Shown piece by piece: positions 35,365-47,644 of a DNA stretch of 64,000 nt. Made by a program: the position numbers and the translations under genes. The notes beneath the pieces were generated by a model. The model did not search any database. It had not been told where the DNA came from and saw only the letters and a program-made list of their open reading frames with translations. Numbering within the stretch: position 1 is the stretch's first letter; each line of letters opens with the position of its first letter. The stretch lies in contig CM053146.1 of assembly GCA_028571685.1 (NCBI GenBank), positions 69,190,931-69,254,930 of the forward strand, in the 5' to 3' direction. The stretch is from Heterohyrax brucei. Its lineage: Eukaryota; Chordata; Mammalia; Hyracoidea; Procaviidae.

Positions 35365-38270
35365 TATTACTTAATATTCTTGATTTTATAATCCAAGGAC
35401 TGGTTTAGTATTTCTTGTGATTTTGGTTTGGTTTTGGCAAATATCCTAGGTTTCTGTTTATCTGGAAGTGTTCTAATTTTGCTATTACATTTGAAAGAAA
35501 GACAGTTTCACTGGATATATGATTCTTGGTTGGCAGCTGTTTCCTTTCAAGGCTTTGTTTACTTCATCTCGTTATCTTCTAGCCTTCATGGTTTCTGCTG
35601 AATAGTCTGAGTTTAGCTATATTAGATTATTTCTTATTCATTCCTAGCTGATTTTAAAACTGTCTCCTTATATTTACTTTTGGTGAGTTTGGTTATAATA
35701 TATCCTGGTTTCTTTCTTTTGAGAAACATCTGTGTGGCATTCAATGAGCATCTTGAATGGGTATCTTCTCATCTTTCATGATATCAGGGAGGTTTTCTGT
35801 CAACAAATCTTCAACAGTTCTCTCTGTATTTTCTCTTATCCCCTGTTCTGATACTCCAGTCCTTCACAGATTATTCCTGTTTATGTAATCTCACATAGTG
35901 TTTGTGTTTCTTGATTTTTAAAATTCTGTTATGTGATTTTTTTTCTCAAATATGTTTGCTCACGTGCTTTATCTTCAGTCTCACAAATTAAGCATTTTAT
36001 TGCCTCAGTTCTGCTCCTTTGACTTTCTGTTGAGTTGTCTAACTCTGTAATTTTGGTATTAACTCTCATAGTTTCTAATTCTTGCTGTTGTATGCCCTCT
36101 TGCGTACTGTTCAATTTGTTATTATTTTTTTCTGTATTTTGCCTCATCTGCTTTCTGATCACTTGGAGAGGTCACAATATTGATCTTTTGTATTCTCCTC
36201 AGGTAATTCCAGGAAGTTCTCTTCTTCTGGGAAATTTCTTGATTTGTTTTTGGGGGTGCTTTCTGAAGCCATTGTGATCTGTCTGTTTAAGTGATCTGAA
36301 GTTGACTGTTGTCTCTGAGCCTTCAGTAAGGTGTACTTATTTATTTTATGTCTGCCCACTGTGTTCTAGCTTCTTATTTTCTTTTGTCTTAAAATGTTCG
36401 AATAGGCTCATCATTGCGCTGACTTGTTTTCATGTGCTTTGAAGTGTAATATATTTCACCAAGTGGTTAGAGTTGTTGCTAGACATGCAAGCCCAGCAGT
36501 CTGTTTATCTTTCTGTATGTATTCAGCCCAGGTGTCCAGGACTGATGTCATCAGTCATCAGGTATATCATGCAGGCTCCCTCATTCTTTCCTGGATGGGC
36601 GGGGGTGACTGGTGGAGACACAGGTATATTGCTGCAGCCCCAGATAAAGGCAGATACCTGAGTATCTTTTGAGTATGATGTGTCTAGGTGAAGTAACTTC
36701 TACTCTGAATTTTCAGCTCAGTGGAGTCGATAGATTCTCTCACCGCCTCCCCACCCCTGTCCAGTTTGTTAAATTATTATGTTTCCAAGTCTTGGACAGT
36801 GGCTCAGTGTGGGCTTAAAGAGTCCTTCCATCTCAGTTACTGGCATCATTTTCTAGAGATAGTCACAGTGCAGAGAAGGATAGTGGAGGAACTCAGAGAA
36901 GTGAGAGACAGTTATCCTTAAGTCTGTGTGTGATAGGTTACAGACAATGGCTTAGCTTTTGATGATCTGGTGCTGTGTAGATTTTCCTGTCAGTATCTTC
37001 TGCTTAGGAGGATGCCCTCCAGTTGCCTCTTCTCTACTCACCATGCTGGCTTCAGCAGTTTCCTAGTGCATCAGCTCTGGTGAGTCCTATGTCTTTCCAG
37101 AGTTACTCTTTCTTTGCTGTTGCCAAGTTAACTTTCCCTTTGATGGCCAGGTCTCCTAGGATGACATGAAAGAGTAAAAGACCCTGACAGTAAATACTAT
37201 ATCATATACAATCTTGTAACAAGAGTTATAATAAACATTAATTTATAAGTGAATATATAGGTAGATATGTGTGCTGAACAGGTCTAGGAAGGCATATGAG
37301 AATACACCTGTGTGAAGATAAAGGTTTGGTTGCAACCATTTTTACATATATATTTATACGTTCCAGATGTATATTTACATATCTAATGGAGCATGCAGGG
37401 CGTGTGGGGCATGGTCATGGAAACATCCTAGACATAATCAAACACCTGGTGGAACTAAGTTATTGGTTTGAAGGCTGAGGATCATAGTCTTAAGGAATAT
37501 CTAAGTCAACTGGCATAATTTAGTTGACAAAGACCATGTCAACATCCTACTTTGGTGAGCAGCATCTGGTGTGTTAAAAGCTTGTGAGTGGCCATGTAAG
37601 TGGATGGTCAACCAGTTGATTCTCTGTTTAGACTAAAGGAAAATGAAGAAAACCAAAGACTCAAGAAAACAATTAGTCCAAAGGACTAAAGGACCACAGG
37701 CATCACAGCCTCCAATAGCCTGACACTGGAAGGACAACACAGTGACAGCTACCATGACCAACCACTTTGAACAGGGCCAACAACAGAAGGTCCTGTTTAG
37801 AGTGAGGAAAAAAGTATAGAACAAAATTCAAACCAGTTAAAAGGATCAGACGTATTGGTAGGAGAAAGACTGTAAGAAGCCTCAAACTATGGCTCTTACA
37901 CACCCTTTTGACTTCCAACTGAAGCCACTTCCAGAGATTGTCTTTTAGCCAAATTATGAAGAGACCTATAAAACAAACAATGACACCTACGAGAAAAGTG
38001 CTCCTGAGAACAGCCACCTGTGTGAGACCAACAGGGCAAAATCTGCCCAAATCCAAAGGACGGTAGGAAGGAACAGGAAAGCCAGACAGACGGAAGTAAG
38101 GACCTCGAGGTGGTAGAGTGCTGTGTTATTCCGGGGAATGCAAACAATGTCATGGAACACTTTGTGTATAAACTATTGAATCTGAAACTAATTTGCTCTG
38201 TAAACTTTCACCTAAAGCACACATATAAAAGAACACATAGACACACACACACACACCCAAAAAAATAGCT
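35365..38270 (+). mobile_element. HAL1/L1-type LINE with inverted 5' part (twin-priming structure)
   Basis: 35365-37180 is antisense: minus-strand frames encode an ORF1-like coiled-coil protein (MASESTPKNKSRNF, FLELPEENTKDQ, TQEGIQQQELETMRVNTKIT, TELDNSTESQRSRTEAIK). The 5' UTR-like part lies toward 37180. 37190-38270 is the older L1-type 3' UTR in plus orientation ('taaaggtttggttgcaacca', 'gtcaactggcataatttagt', 'aaactaatttgctctgtaaa'). A reversed 5' segment directly followed by a sense 3' segment is the classic twin-priming product. Confidence 0.65.
35929..36359 (-). pseudogene. HAL1/L1 ORF1-like coiled-coil fragment
   Basis: Two overlapping minus-strand frames (36159-36359 and 35929-36162) together give an N-terminal Lys/Gln/Ser-rich part and a heptad-like coiled coil (ELETMRVNTKITELDNSTES), as in the RNA-binding ORF1 protein of L1-type elements. 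A frameshift separates the two halves. Part of the inverted 5' segment of the element at 35365-38270. Confidence 0.6.
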
Positions 38271-39659
38271 GACAGCTCAGAGATACTAGTACAAGTGTTA
38301 CAAGATAAAAACTCTTATTTTCTCCTTCAGAGATATTCATGTTATATCCTATGATGCACCAAAAGTTAGTAAGTGTCACCTCATTTATTTTCTGTGTGTT
38401 TATACCTTTTACTTCACTGAAAAACAGTAGCTGTAAGAAATGTGAGTGGCTTTCGAAGCATACTATACAATTAAAACAGATGCTAAACAACATACTCACT
38501 CATCCTAATGAAGGTATCAATGACAGCTTTGAGGAGGAGTTATTGTTCTGTCAAATTAGTACTCCCCAACTACACTGACAGACCAATTCTTTGGTACATT
38601 GAAGAAAACAGTATGTACTAAAGCTGTGCCGTAGGGTTAGTGTTAATGAGCTTTTAAATGGCAAGATAATTTCTGTGCCCTGAAACACAAACACTTATCT
38701 GTCTTGGTTAGATTTCTACTTTTAATACTGACAGTCCTACGATGGAGTCTGCAGCTTCTCTCTGTTCAAACCTCTACATACACACACATAACCTCACACC
38801 CCCCAATTTCCATAATCTTTTAAAACCAAAGTGATAGGTCAGGTAGTTCAGTACCCGCAGAGAAAACCCAGAGTGACATTTAAGTCAACCTTGGAAATAG
38901 CCAGTCAGATCCCTACTTATAATGAATACCAAAGAATGTCAATTTCACTTATTTTTTAGTAACAATGCAGGCACTCGAAACAGAAAAAGATTGATAATGT
39001 TTTGTTATGCTTTTTCCTTTATTGCTGCTCCTTTTTTGTCAATTTTTGTTTTGCGTTTTAGTTATATGTGGCTTATTTGCAAGCTGATTTAGAGGTTAGG
39101 ACTCCAATAGCTAGTACTTATTTTATTTAGCTCCTTACTTACTTAGCTACTGATCCCTGATAGTGGGGAATGCTCTACATTTCTGAGGAGTCATTTTTCT
39201 GAAGTCTTGAAGAAACTGCCTTCTTATTAATTCCTAATAATTAACTGTTTCACACATGTAACGTTAGCTGCCTAAATGAACAGTTACTTGAAGGTAGGGC
39301 AAAATCTTATTCTTATGTGTACCTTAACCCTCTTTCATAAATTTGAGCACAAATTTAATCCACAAACCCCTACTGAGCAGGTATGATTATCTGTTTGGGA
39401 CTATGATAGGCATTAGGGATAGGGAAACAAATAAGATGAGATCTCTGCTCACAAGGAGTTTCAGGGTAGAGTTTTAAGTAATGCTATAAAATAAAATGTA
39501 TAGTACATTGATGAAAACAAAACAGCACCCCAAAAATTAAGTCTATCTGTGGTTTCACTCCTAGACTCGAAGGAGTGAAGAGTGAGGATAACAGCTGTAC
39601 TAGACAAAAATAGCTGTTCTCAAAGCGTAAGAGTTGTGACTTGTAAATTTATTAAGGGA
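38271..39659. other. Unassigned noncoding sequence with ancient repeat traces
   Basis: A (CA)-rich short run occurs at about 38238-38258 next to the preceding element. About 39370-39480 ('aataagatgagatctctgct', 'cacaaggagtttcagg') resembles the same unassigned ancient repeat seen near 11.2 kb. No gene. Confidence 0.4.
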
Positions 39660-40425
39660 TGTAATCAGCTTATGGTGACCCCTCAAAGAAGGAGCTGGGG
39701 CAATAAATAGCCAGACTTCAGTCTCCTTTTTCCCTTTGATTTCCCCCTAGGGTTTGCCAAATGGCTGGACTCAACCAGAAGCTGGAGAACAAGGAAACCC
39801 ATTGTTGTAGTCCATATAGGCCAGTCCCCCAGAGCACAAAACAGAGTGGTTAAAAGTTGGGGGGGGGGGGAGACTTTTGAGGCAAAAAAGAAAGATACCA
39901 ACAGATACAGATTTGGGGATATGAGTTTGGTTTTTGGACAAGACAAGTGACATATGTTTATAGTAATCTAGATGGGGATAAAAATACACGGTCTGAAGTT
40001 AGGAGAAAGGTCTATGCTAAATAAATGGATTTGAACTCTGTAAAACTACAGGTAGTAGAAACCATTAACATAAATGAAATAACTAGTGAAGGGTGGAAAA
40101 AAAGAGCCAAGGGAAGAATCTTGGGCAGCTACAATATTTAAAGGGTGGTTAAGGAAACAGAGTGCATAAATGATATAAAAGGTAGTGTAGACTAGCTGAG
40201 AAGAAAATGAGGAGAATACATTAGCATGAAGTACTAGAAAGAAATGGTCCAAAGTGTTAAAAGCAGTAGAGAGTTCAAATAAAGTAAGGACTGAAAAATA
40301 TTCATTCAATTAAGCAATGAGCAGGAGATCACTGGTAATCTCAGTGAAAACAGTTGAAGTGGAGAAAGGGGAATAAAAACCTACTGCAATAGATTCAAAA
40401 ATGAAAAAAAAAAAAAAGATAACCT
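39660..40425. repeat. Old mammalian interspersed repeat, family not assigned
   Basis: A purine-rich stretch with phrases I associate with an old mammal-wide repeat ('aagtgttaaaagcagtagag', 'caaataaagtaaggactgaa', 'gcaggagatcactggtaatc'). A run of 12 G at 39859-39870 and an A-run near 40405 are included. I could not name the family. Confidence 0.4.
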
Positions 40426-40429
40426 AATG

Positions 40430-40990
40430 TCTTAGTATTCCCCCCAAAAGCAGAGCCTCAGGCTAATGCTTTATTGAAGGGTATGGTCCCAAGGCAGCCA
40501 GAGAGGAAAAAAAGTGCAGCAGGCACAAAGGAAAGCAAATACAAAGAGGTGTATTATAAGTAACATAGTCAGCTAGATTCATGAGAAAATACAGCCAGCT
40601 GCTTGATGTCTGGACAGAATATACAGACCCACCCACACTCTAGGACAGTCCAACAGAAGGAAAAAGAGGGACGAATTTATATACTGTAATTGCACCTGCC
40701 CAGTTCTCCATCTGCTTTCTCTCATTGGTCAAAACTAACCGTCAAGTTTCTACTCCCTCTGACTCCAGGTTGTACCACCCAGCCCTCCAAGGCAGCCACT
40801 GCCACATAGCTCTGCATGAAACTACAGTGGCAGAATGAGCCAGTCTTGACAGTCTTGAAAAGCTGTGACTCCTTCATAGACAAGCTTCACCAGGTCACAC
40901 CAGGGCCCAGCCCTCATCCTGGCAGGGATATACAAGACAGCCTGGGGCTAAGGTAACAGCAGTCACTGTGGAGGCTCTCTATTAATTAAG
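40430..40990 (-). mobile_element. Possible LTR
   Basis: Read on the minus strand, a CCAAT box (complement of 'tctctcattggtcaaaacta', about 40717-40736) precedes an AATAAA signal (complement of 'tttattgaaggg', about 40470). Composition is unlike the flanks. No internal viral genes seen; boundaries and family uncertain. Confidence 0.35.
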
Positions 40991-41473
40991 TAACCCAGAA
41001 ATTAGGAGGAGTGAGAAAGCAAAGCTGAGAGCTGCAAAATTTGGCTCAAAAGTGGATTATGTTATGTCATACTGAACTATTACTTCAAGCTTCCTGTGTC
41101 TCAGGGTCCTCATGCAAAAAATGTGGATATATTACAACTATTTCACAGGATTGCTATGCGTTACTACATACAAATCGTTTAGAACTGTGTGTAGCACATA
41201 CTGAGCACTATTTTACTGTGCAGGAAGGGTTAAAGGAAGACTTTTGTTTCAAAGACACTTGATCATCTTTTTTATACTAAGGGAGGGAAATGTGTTTTGA
41301 GAGAAATTTTAAAACACAGGGAGAGGAAGTATTGACGCAGAAAGTAGTCTGAAAGAATAAGAGTCAGTGATCACATGAATATATAATGACCGGCACTTGG
41401 GTTTTTTTTTTTTAATAATGACTGTGTGCTTGCTGATAAGAAATACATCAAATAAAATATTCAGGCATGGTTT
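40991..41473. other. Unassigned noncoding sequence
   Basis: A T-run at 41401-41413. No gene or nameable repeat. Confidence 0.4.
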
Positions 41474-41635
41474 AAACCAACAACTCTTTGCTGTTGAGTA
41501 GATTACAGCTCACAAGGACCCTTTGGGAGAGAGTCGAACTACCCCATAGAGTTCCTAAGGAATGACTGATGGATTTAAACTGCTGACCTTTTGGTTAGCA
41601 GCTTTAGTCCTTAACTACCATGCCACCAGGATTTC
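41474..41635 (-). mobile_element. AfroSINE copy
   Basis: Antisense: 'ttgctgttgagtagattaca', 'ccccatagagttcctaagga', 'ttttggttagcagctttagt', 'ctaccatgccaccaggattt'. Confidence 0.86.
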
Positions 41636-42439
41636 CACACATGGTTTAGGTAAGCAGTAATATCTATAGTATTTGCTAGAATAAATTTGAAAATGTTGTG
41701 TAACAGTGAAAGTTAACTGTCTCTGCACACAAAAGCCTTCAATAACTATTTGTTTAATGAATGACGTATGAAGGAATGGTAAAATTAAGCTTGTTACTTC
41801 TCTACCCATTCAGTTGTTACCTTTTAAAGCTCCGTGTGCACTATAGTTCTTATTTCTTAATCTGAACTAACAAGAAGTAGAATACTCTTCAGCTCAGACT
41901 TGCCAAGTATTGCATTCTGGAATTAATTGTATAGTATCTGTTAAAACTGTATGGAGCATTAGTCACTCATGTACCTATCCCATTATATACAGCCTTTTCC
42001 AGGGGCTGCTGTATTCTCCAGTGTGTATGCCTAAACTCCGTTTTTGGTTCCTGGTTAAGCACTCCAGTTTCCCTCTGGGATTAGAGATTAGCCCTAAACT
42101 TCAGCCCATTTATTTGAGCCTTTGTTTTTCTGCCTAGCTTTTTTTTCTCAATAGGAAAGGCTGGTCTCTGCCCTTCGACCCCTACCTAATAGCTGCTTTC
42201 CTTCTCTCAGTCACTGACCACACCAAAGACACAATGATGCCTCCAATTTGCCTGAACTATGGCTATTACCTTCATTTCTATCCATATGGACAGTGGATAA
42301 CACTAATTTGCATCATTCTCAGGTTCACTAGGTTTCTTTGAAAATAGCAATGGACTGTTGGCTTCGTCTTGAAGACTGGCACTAAAACCGGGTCATTTTA
42401 TGATTTCTGTAGCTTCCTCCCCTAACTTGCTTTTCTTAC
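41636..42439. other. Unassigned noncoding sequence
   Basis: No gene or confidently assigned repeat. About 41950-42200 is pyrimidine-rich and may be an L2 relic. Confidence 0.35.
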
Positions 42440-42607
42440 TGGCCTATGGTGGTGTAGTGGTTAAGTGCTATGTCTGTTAATCAAAAGTCAGCAGGACAAA
42501 TCTTCCAGGCACTCCTTGGGAACTCTATTGGGCAGTTCTACTCTGTTCTATAGGATCACTATGAGTCAGGATCGACTTAATGGCAGCGGATTTGGTTTCT
42601 GGTTTGG
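42440..42607 (+). mobile_element. AfroSINE copy
   Basis: Sense: 'tggtggtgtagtggttaagt', 'ggcactccttgggaactcta', 'ggatcactatgagtcaggat', then 'ggatttggtttctggtttgg'. Confidence 0.87.
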
Positions 42608-42944
42608 TCTTATCTTTGCAGCTGAGATTCCAAGACTTTTGATGATCAAGTCCATTGCAACTAAAACATGCCCACTCAAAGTATGAGTTTGGGCTTATCT
42701 CAGAGATAACGTAAAAATGTTAATTATGTCAACTCCTATATTTTTTTCGTAGAAGTTTAAAATAACTCATAATCGTAAATGGCATATAACATAAGATTAC
42801 ATATTAGCCTTAATAGACACATTTTTAATGCGTCAAATGCTTCAGTATCAAATTTAACACCACCATATGTTCCACAGTATTGAATCTTCAGGTTCTTACT
42901 ATGGAAAGCCTTCTGATTTTGGATTGTCGTCAAACAACTAGGGT

Positions 42945-43118
42945 TTTAAATTCTATCTGTGAAGATTATTTTATGTGGCTTTGGGCAAGTTACTTAGTGT
43001 TTCTGAGTCTCAATTTCTTCAGCTGTAAAAGCAAAGTTGATAACAGGGTTGTGTGAGAAAGAAATGAAATACCAAATCAAAAGCAACCAGTCCAGTGTCA
43101 GGCACATGAAAAGCATTC
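42945..43118 (+). mobile_element. MIR SINE
   Basis: The MIR core and 3' half are clear: 'tggctttgggcaagttactt', 'ctgagtctcaatttcttcag', 'gctgtaaaagc', ending 'cagtgtcaggcacatgaaaa'. Truncated by the AfroSINE that follows. Confidence 0.8.
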
Positions 43119-43320
43119 AAGCCCGAAAATCCATGTTGCCATCCAGTCAATTCCAGCTCACAGCAACTGTAACAATACTGAGTAGAACTGCCCCATACAG
43201 TTTCCAAGGCTGTAATTTTTACATAAGGAGAATGTCTCTTCTTTCTCCTGCATAGTGGTTGAACAATCAACCTTTTGATTAACAGCCAAGCACTTAACCA
43301 CTGGACCACCAGTGCTCCTT
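43118..43320 (-). mobile_element. AfroSINE copy, longer form
   Basis: Antisense with the extra middle: 'ccatgttgccatccagtcaa', 'ttccaaggctgtaatttttac', 'ctttctcctgcatagtggtt', 'cttaaccactggaccaccag'. Same form as the copy at 5.2 kb. It lies directly at the end of the MIR. Confidence 0.86.
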
Positions 43321-43576
43321 GACAAGCACACAGAGGACATCTTTCCCTCTTTTCTCCTCCCTTTCTTCTAGTAATATGAACTGAAGATCAAACAGACTTC
43401 AGAATCAATCAGTCAGTTCTATTACTGAAGATATCCTACAACTTTTATAAACCACTACTATGTCAGAAATATGACTAGAAAAGCTTAATTGTCCACATTT
43501 TACTTTGTATGTAGACTAAGCAAATTTGAGTTATTTAGTAAATTGGAAGCATTCAAAAGCATTTTAAAACAGAAGC

Positions 43577-43595
43577 TTATTTATTTATTTATTTT
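43577..43595. repeat. (TTTA)n simple repeat
   Basis: Four to five TTTA units. Confidence 0.85.
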
Positions 43596-44002
43596 GCAGC
43601 TCCTGGTCATTCTGACTATGCAATCAGTCTTATTGTTACAACACAATTTTGCAGCTGTGAGCACTAGGCATGATAAAGGAAGCTCCCTTTAAAACTACAA
43701 GCCTAAAATTGGGTGATATTCAACTCATTCATCCCAAAACCTGGAATCTTAAATGTTTTTTCTTGGATGCAGCCAAATGTTCAAGGGCCTTCATAGATTA
43801 GCAGAAAATTCATATGCATTTCTTTAAAGTATCACTAAACAAGTGAATGTGTTATGCATATAGAAAATGGTGTGTGAAGAAATGGTTCTTCTTTGCACAT
43901 CAAGACAAACTGAAAATCATTATCTTAAATATGTCTTCCTAAATCTCACACTACTAACCAGACTACAGAATTCCTAACTTCATTTCCTAGCTTGACATCT
44001 GC

Positions 44003-46075
44003 TTCTGTCCATGTGGAAATTTAAAACATGGCCCCCAATTTTTCATACACCATCTACTAATAAATGGAGATCATATTTTTGCCCCCCTTGGTGCTCTGTA
44101 GCTATTTGATCAATAAAGCAGAGTATAAGTGACACTGCAGTTTTTAGGAAACTGGTAGGATAAGCAGAACAAACATAATGCTATAGGAAACAACATGTTG
44201 ACCCTCTACAGCAAAGACCAGAAAAACTACGTAAACAGTAATTTCAATCCTGGAACCCTAAGCAAATGCTCTCTCTCTCCCTTCCTTCTTTTCTTTTAGC
44301 TTGTCAGCTAGCACTGTATGCCGTTCTTGTCCCTTCCTGATGGGTTGTGTCAAGGCAATTCAAATACTAAAAGCATTCCTTAATGAGATGGAAAACCTAA
44401 TCATTAACTTTCCATGGAAAGAGGCCCCAGATAAGTAAAGCACTACTAAAGAGAAGAATAAAGTAGTGAGAGTTGTATTACCTAACTTCAGAAACTACTA
44501 TACAGCTACAGTAGTCAGGAGGCTTGGTACTGGTACAGTGACAGACACATTGACCAAAGGAACAGAATCAACAACCCAGATGTAAATACAACCATCTATG
44601 GTTACCTGATCTTTAACAAATACCCAAAGTCCATTAAATGGCATAAAAGGCCATCTTTTTAACAAATGGTAATACCACAACTAGGTCCACATCTGTTTAT
44701 AAAAATGAAACAGGACCCATACCTCACACTATACACAAAAACTAATTTAAAATGGGTCAAAACCTAAATATAAAGTCAAGTACTGCATGTATCATAGAGG
44801 AACAAACCTGACAAAGACCTAATATCTAAAATCTATAGGAAATAAGTCAATCACAAAAGGATAAATATTGTAAGAGAACAGTATTATAAAAAATTGTGAA
44901 AAGGTTTGCACACAGAAAGAAAAAAATATTTGATGGCTACAAGGAAGGCAAGGTGTCGAGAGGGAAAAAAACATTAACTAGACACAGATAAGTATACCTC
45001 GGATAAAGCGTGAAACAGTGCACAATACTGGGCAAGTCGGCACAACCTGATGAAGGCAAAATCATGGAAGCCTCACAGAAATATCCAGACTCCCTGAGGG
45101 ACAAATTCCTAGATTGGGAGCTAGAGACTGCAGTCTCAAGGGACATCGACCTCAACTGGCATAACATACTTTATAAAGAAAATGTTCTATATTTTACTTT
45201 GATGAATAGCATCTGAAGTCTTAAAAGCCTGTGAGCACCCATCTAAGATACTCTACTGGTCCCAACTCATCTGGAACAAAGGAAAATGAAGAAAACCAAA
45301 GATACAAGGGAAAGATTAGTCTGAAGAACTAAGGGATCACAGATACCACAGCATCCACCAGAATGAGTCCAGCAGAACTAGATGGCTACCCTCACCAACT
45401 GCTCTGTTGGGGATCACCTGGACAGAGCTGAAGAAAAAAGTAGAACAAAATTCTAACTCACAAAGAACAACAACAACAAAAAGATCAAGTTTACTAGTTT
45501 GACGGATACTGGAGAAATTCTGAGTATGATCTCTGGACACCCTTTAAACTCAGTACTAAAGTCACTCCTTCATTCTAAGATCAGACAGACTTACGAAACT
45601 AAATGGGCACCCCACTAGAAGGCAGAAGAGTTGGTAATGGGAAACATTGATCAAGAAAGTGAGTGTGTCAACAGATTGTAGGATTGGCCATCAGTGTCAC
45701 AAGACAATGTGTATGTTACTCATTTAATGTGAAACTAATTTGCTCTGTGAAACTGTATCTAAAGCACAATTAAAAAAAAAAATACCTGCCAACTTCCACT
45801 TCTCGGTTCACTTGGAACACTTGCTCTTGTGAACTCAGTTGCCATGTGAGAAAGTCCAGCAATCCTAAAGAGAGATCTACACACAAAGGAACCAACAGCC
45901 TGTACCAGCTTGCCAGCCATGGAAATGAACCATCTTAAAGGTCAGTCTCTAGCACTAGTTGAACTGTCCCAGCTATTCCTGCTGAACCCTGTCAAAACAG
46001 TAGATTCACAGTATTGTTTTAAGCTACTAAATCGTTGAGTGGCTTGTTATGCAGACTGAACTTCTCATTGAGAGG
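44003..46075 (+). mobile_element. MLT1-type LTR (ERVL-MaLR), split by an L1
   Basis: Left part 44003-44165 ('catggcccccaatttttcat', 'gagtataagtgacactgcag'); right part about 45786-46075 ('aacttccacttctcggttca', 'cttggaacacttgctcttgt', 'ccagcttgccagccatgg', 'tgttttaagctactaaatcg'). The two halves are in the order expected for one MLT1-like LTR. The gap holds an L1. No viral coding sequence is present. Subfamily not determined. Confidence 0.6.
44350..45782 (+). mobile_element. Older L1 with internally deleted ORF2 end and 3' UTR
   Basis: 44350-44800 is a decayed ORF2 C-terminal region ('agtaaagcactactaaagag', 'ggcttggtactggtacagtg', 'tgatctttaacaaatac'). At about 44800 it jumps to a sequence near the ORF2 end and 3' UTR ('aaaggataaatattgtaaga'), so most of the C-terminal coding part is deleted. 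The UTR (about 44880-45770) ends 'gaaactaatttgctctgtga' and an A-tract. It interrupts the MLT1-type LTR. 44166-44349 between LTR and L1 is unassigned. Confidence 0.8.
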
Positions 46076-46350
46076 AATTTAGATAATATTTGCTTGTAAC
46101 CATTGCACTGCAATCATTTACGTTAAGACAGGGAAATGGCCCCAAATCACTTCTCTCTCTTCTTTTCCTTTCAAGAGCTGATAAAGAGTATGGTATGTAT
46201 TACATTACTAAATGAGAGATGAAACATACACAACTCACTAGGATAGTGTAAGGGGTAAGGAGGACATAAAAGAGATAGGTACTAAGTTTGAGAGTATTGT
46301 CTAGAAGTATGGATTCAAGGAGCCAAGCTCCTTAAAGTTATCCTAAAAGC

Positions 46351-46510
46351 AAAAAAATCAAACCTGTTGCCATTTAGTTGATTGGTACTCACAGCAATAC
46401 TATGGGCAGAGTAGAATTGCCCCCATAGAGTTTCTAAGGAGCCCTTGGTAGATTTGAACTGCTAGCTTTTGGTTAGCATCTGTAGCACTTAACCACTACA
46501 ACACCACAGT
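46351..46510 (-). mobile_element. AfroSINE copy
   Basis: Antisense: 'caaacctgttgccatttagt', 'ccccatagagtttctaagga', 'cttttggttagcatctgtag', 'cttaaccactacaacaccac'. Confidence 0.86.
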
Positions 46511-46659
46511 AGGGAATAATTCCTTGTCTACATTAAAAGGTCTAAAACTTTAGGGGAAGTAAAGATGGGAAAGACGATGGCTATGAACAGACTGAGGAAG
46601 AGGCTGGAATGAAACTGAGCTCCTTCTTCGTTGTGGAAGACCTACACACTAGTAACTGA

Positions 46660-46893
46660 GAACCCAAACCCATTACCTTTGACTTGACTCAGACTCATAA
46701 TAATCCTACAGGGCAAAGAGAACTGCCTCACACAGTTTCCAAGAAGCATGTGGTAATTATGAATTGCTGTCCTCTTGGTTAGCTAGCCGCAGCTCTTGAC
46801 CACTATGCCACCAGCATTGTCTTCACCTCAGTAAACCCAAAAAACTAAACCCACAGCCATTAAATAGATTCCAACTCATAAAAACCCTAAAAG
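46660..46893 (-). mobile_element. AfroSINE copy followed by a second truncated AfroSINE
   Basis: First copy 46660-46820 ('cccaaacccattacctttga', 'cacagtttccaagaagcatg', 'cttgaccactatgccaccag'). A second antisense copy starts at about 46833 ('aaactaaacccacagccatt', 'gattccaactcataaaaacc') and stops at about 46893 without its head. Confidence 0.82.
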
Positions 46894-47149
46894 ATCATAT
46901 ATTAATGTCTATACAGTGATTGGGAGACGAAGTACGACAAACTGGGAATGAGTCAAAGAAGACTAGGTAGTGTAAAAGGGTAGGTTGCTAGGAAAAAATG
47001 CTCTTGTGAGGTAAAGACACTAAGTAAACTCTACTTGTATATTATAAGTCCTAGCTAAGAAACTAATTAGTTTTCAAGTGACACAAATAATAAGCATGTA
47101 GTAAAAATTATTAAAATAGACTCATTAAAAATACTCAGTTCATTCGAAA

Positions 47150-47640
47150 GAAAACCAAAAAGCAAATGGAGTAGGAAAAAAAAGCTGTAAAGAGGTTGAT
47201 TTTAATCCAGTCAAATCAACATATCTATATTAGATGTAAATAATTTAAATACATCAATTGAAAGAGATTATTAGTTTGGATAAAACTCAACTATATGCTG
47301 TCCATAAAAATACCCAGTTTCTATGTACAGATAAGGTAAAACTAAAAACATATACTCTGCAAATACTATTCAAAGTTGAAGCGACTGTATTAAAATCAGA
47401 CAAAGTAGACTTCAGAACAAGAAATATTACCAGGGGTAAATACCTTTCATTATGATAAAGAGGCCAACTTGCCAAGAAGACATGGCCATCCTAAATTTGT
47501 ATGCACTTAACAAGTTTCTAATGATGTAAACAAAAATTGACTGAAAAACAAAATAAGCAAGTCCATAACTAAGCTTAAAGAGTTTACACTCTTCTTTCAG
47601 TAGCCGACAGAACAGATACAATAAGTAAGAATACAGGGAG
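47150..47640 (+). mobile_element. HAL1/L1-type internal fragment
   Basis: Resembles the endonuclease-like middle of L1/HAL1 elements: 'ctcaactatatgctgtccat', 'attaaaatcagacaaagtag', 'acttcagaacaagaaatatt', 'ttatgataaagaggccaact'. Translated pieces (KSDKVDFRTRNITRGK) fit the L1 endonuclease region. Strongly decayed. Confidence 0.55.
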
Positions 47641-47644
47641 GAAA

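Noticed and set aside
39859..39870. Run of 12 G as a possible G-quadruplex or regulatory site
   Set aside because: A single homopolymer without the four-tract pattern in context; more likely simple slippage.
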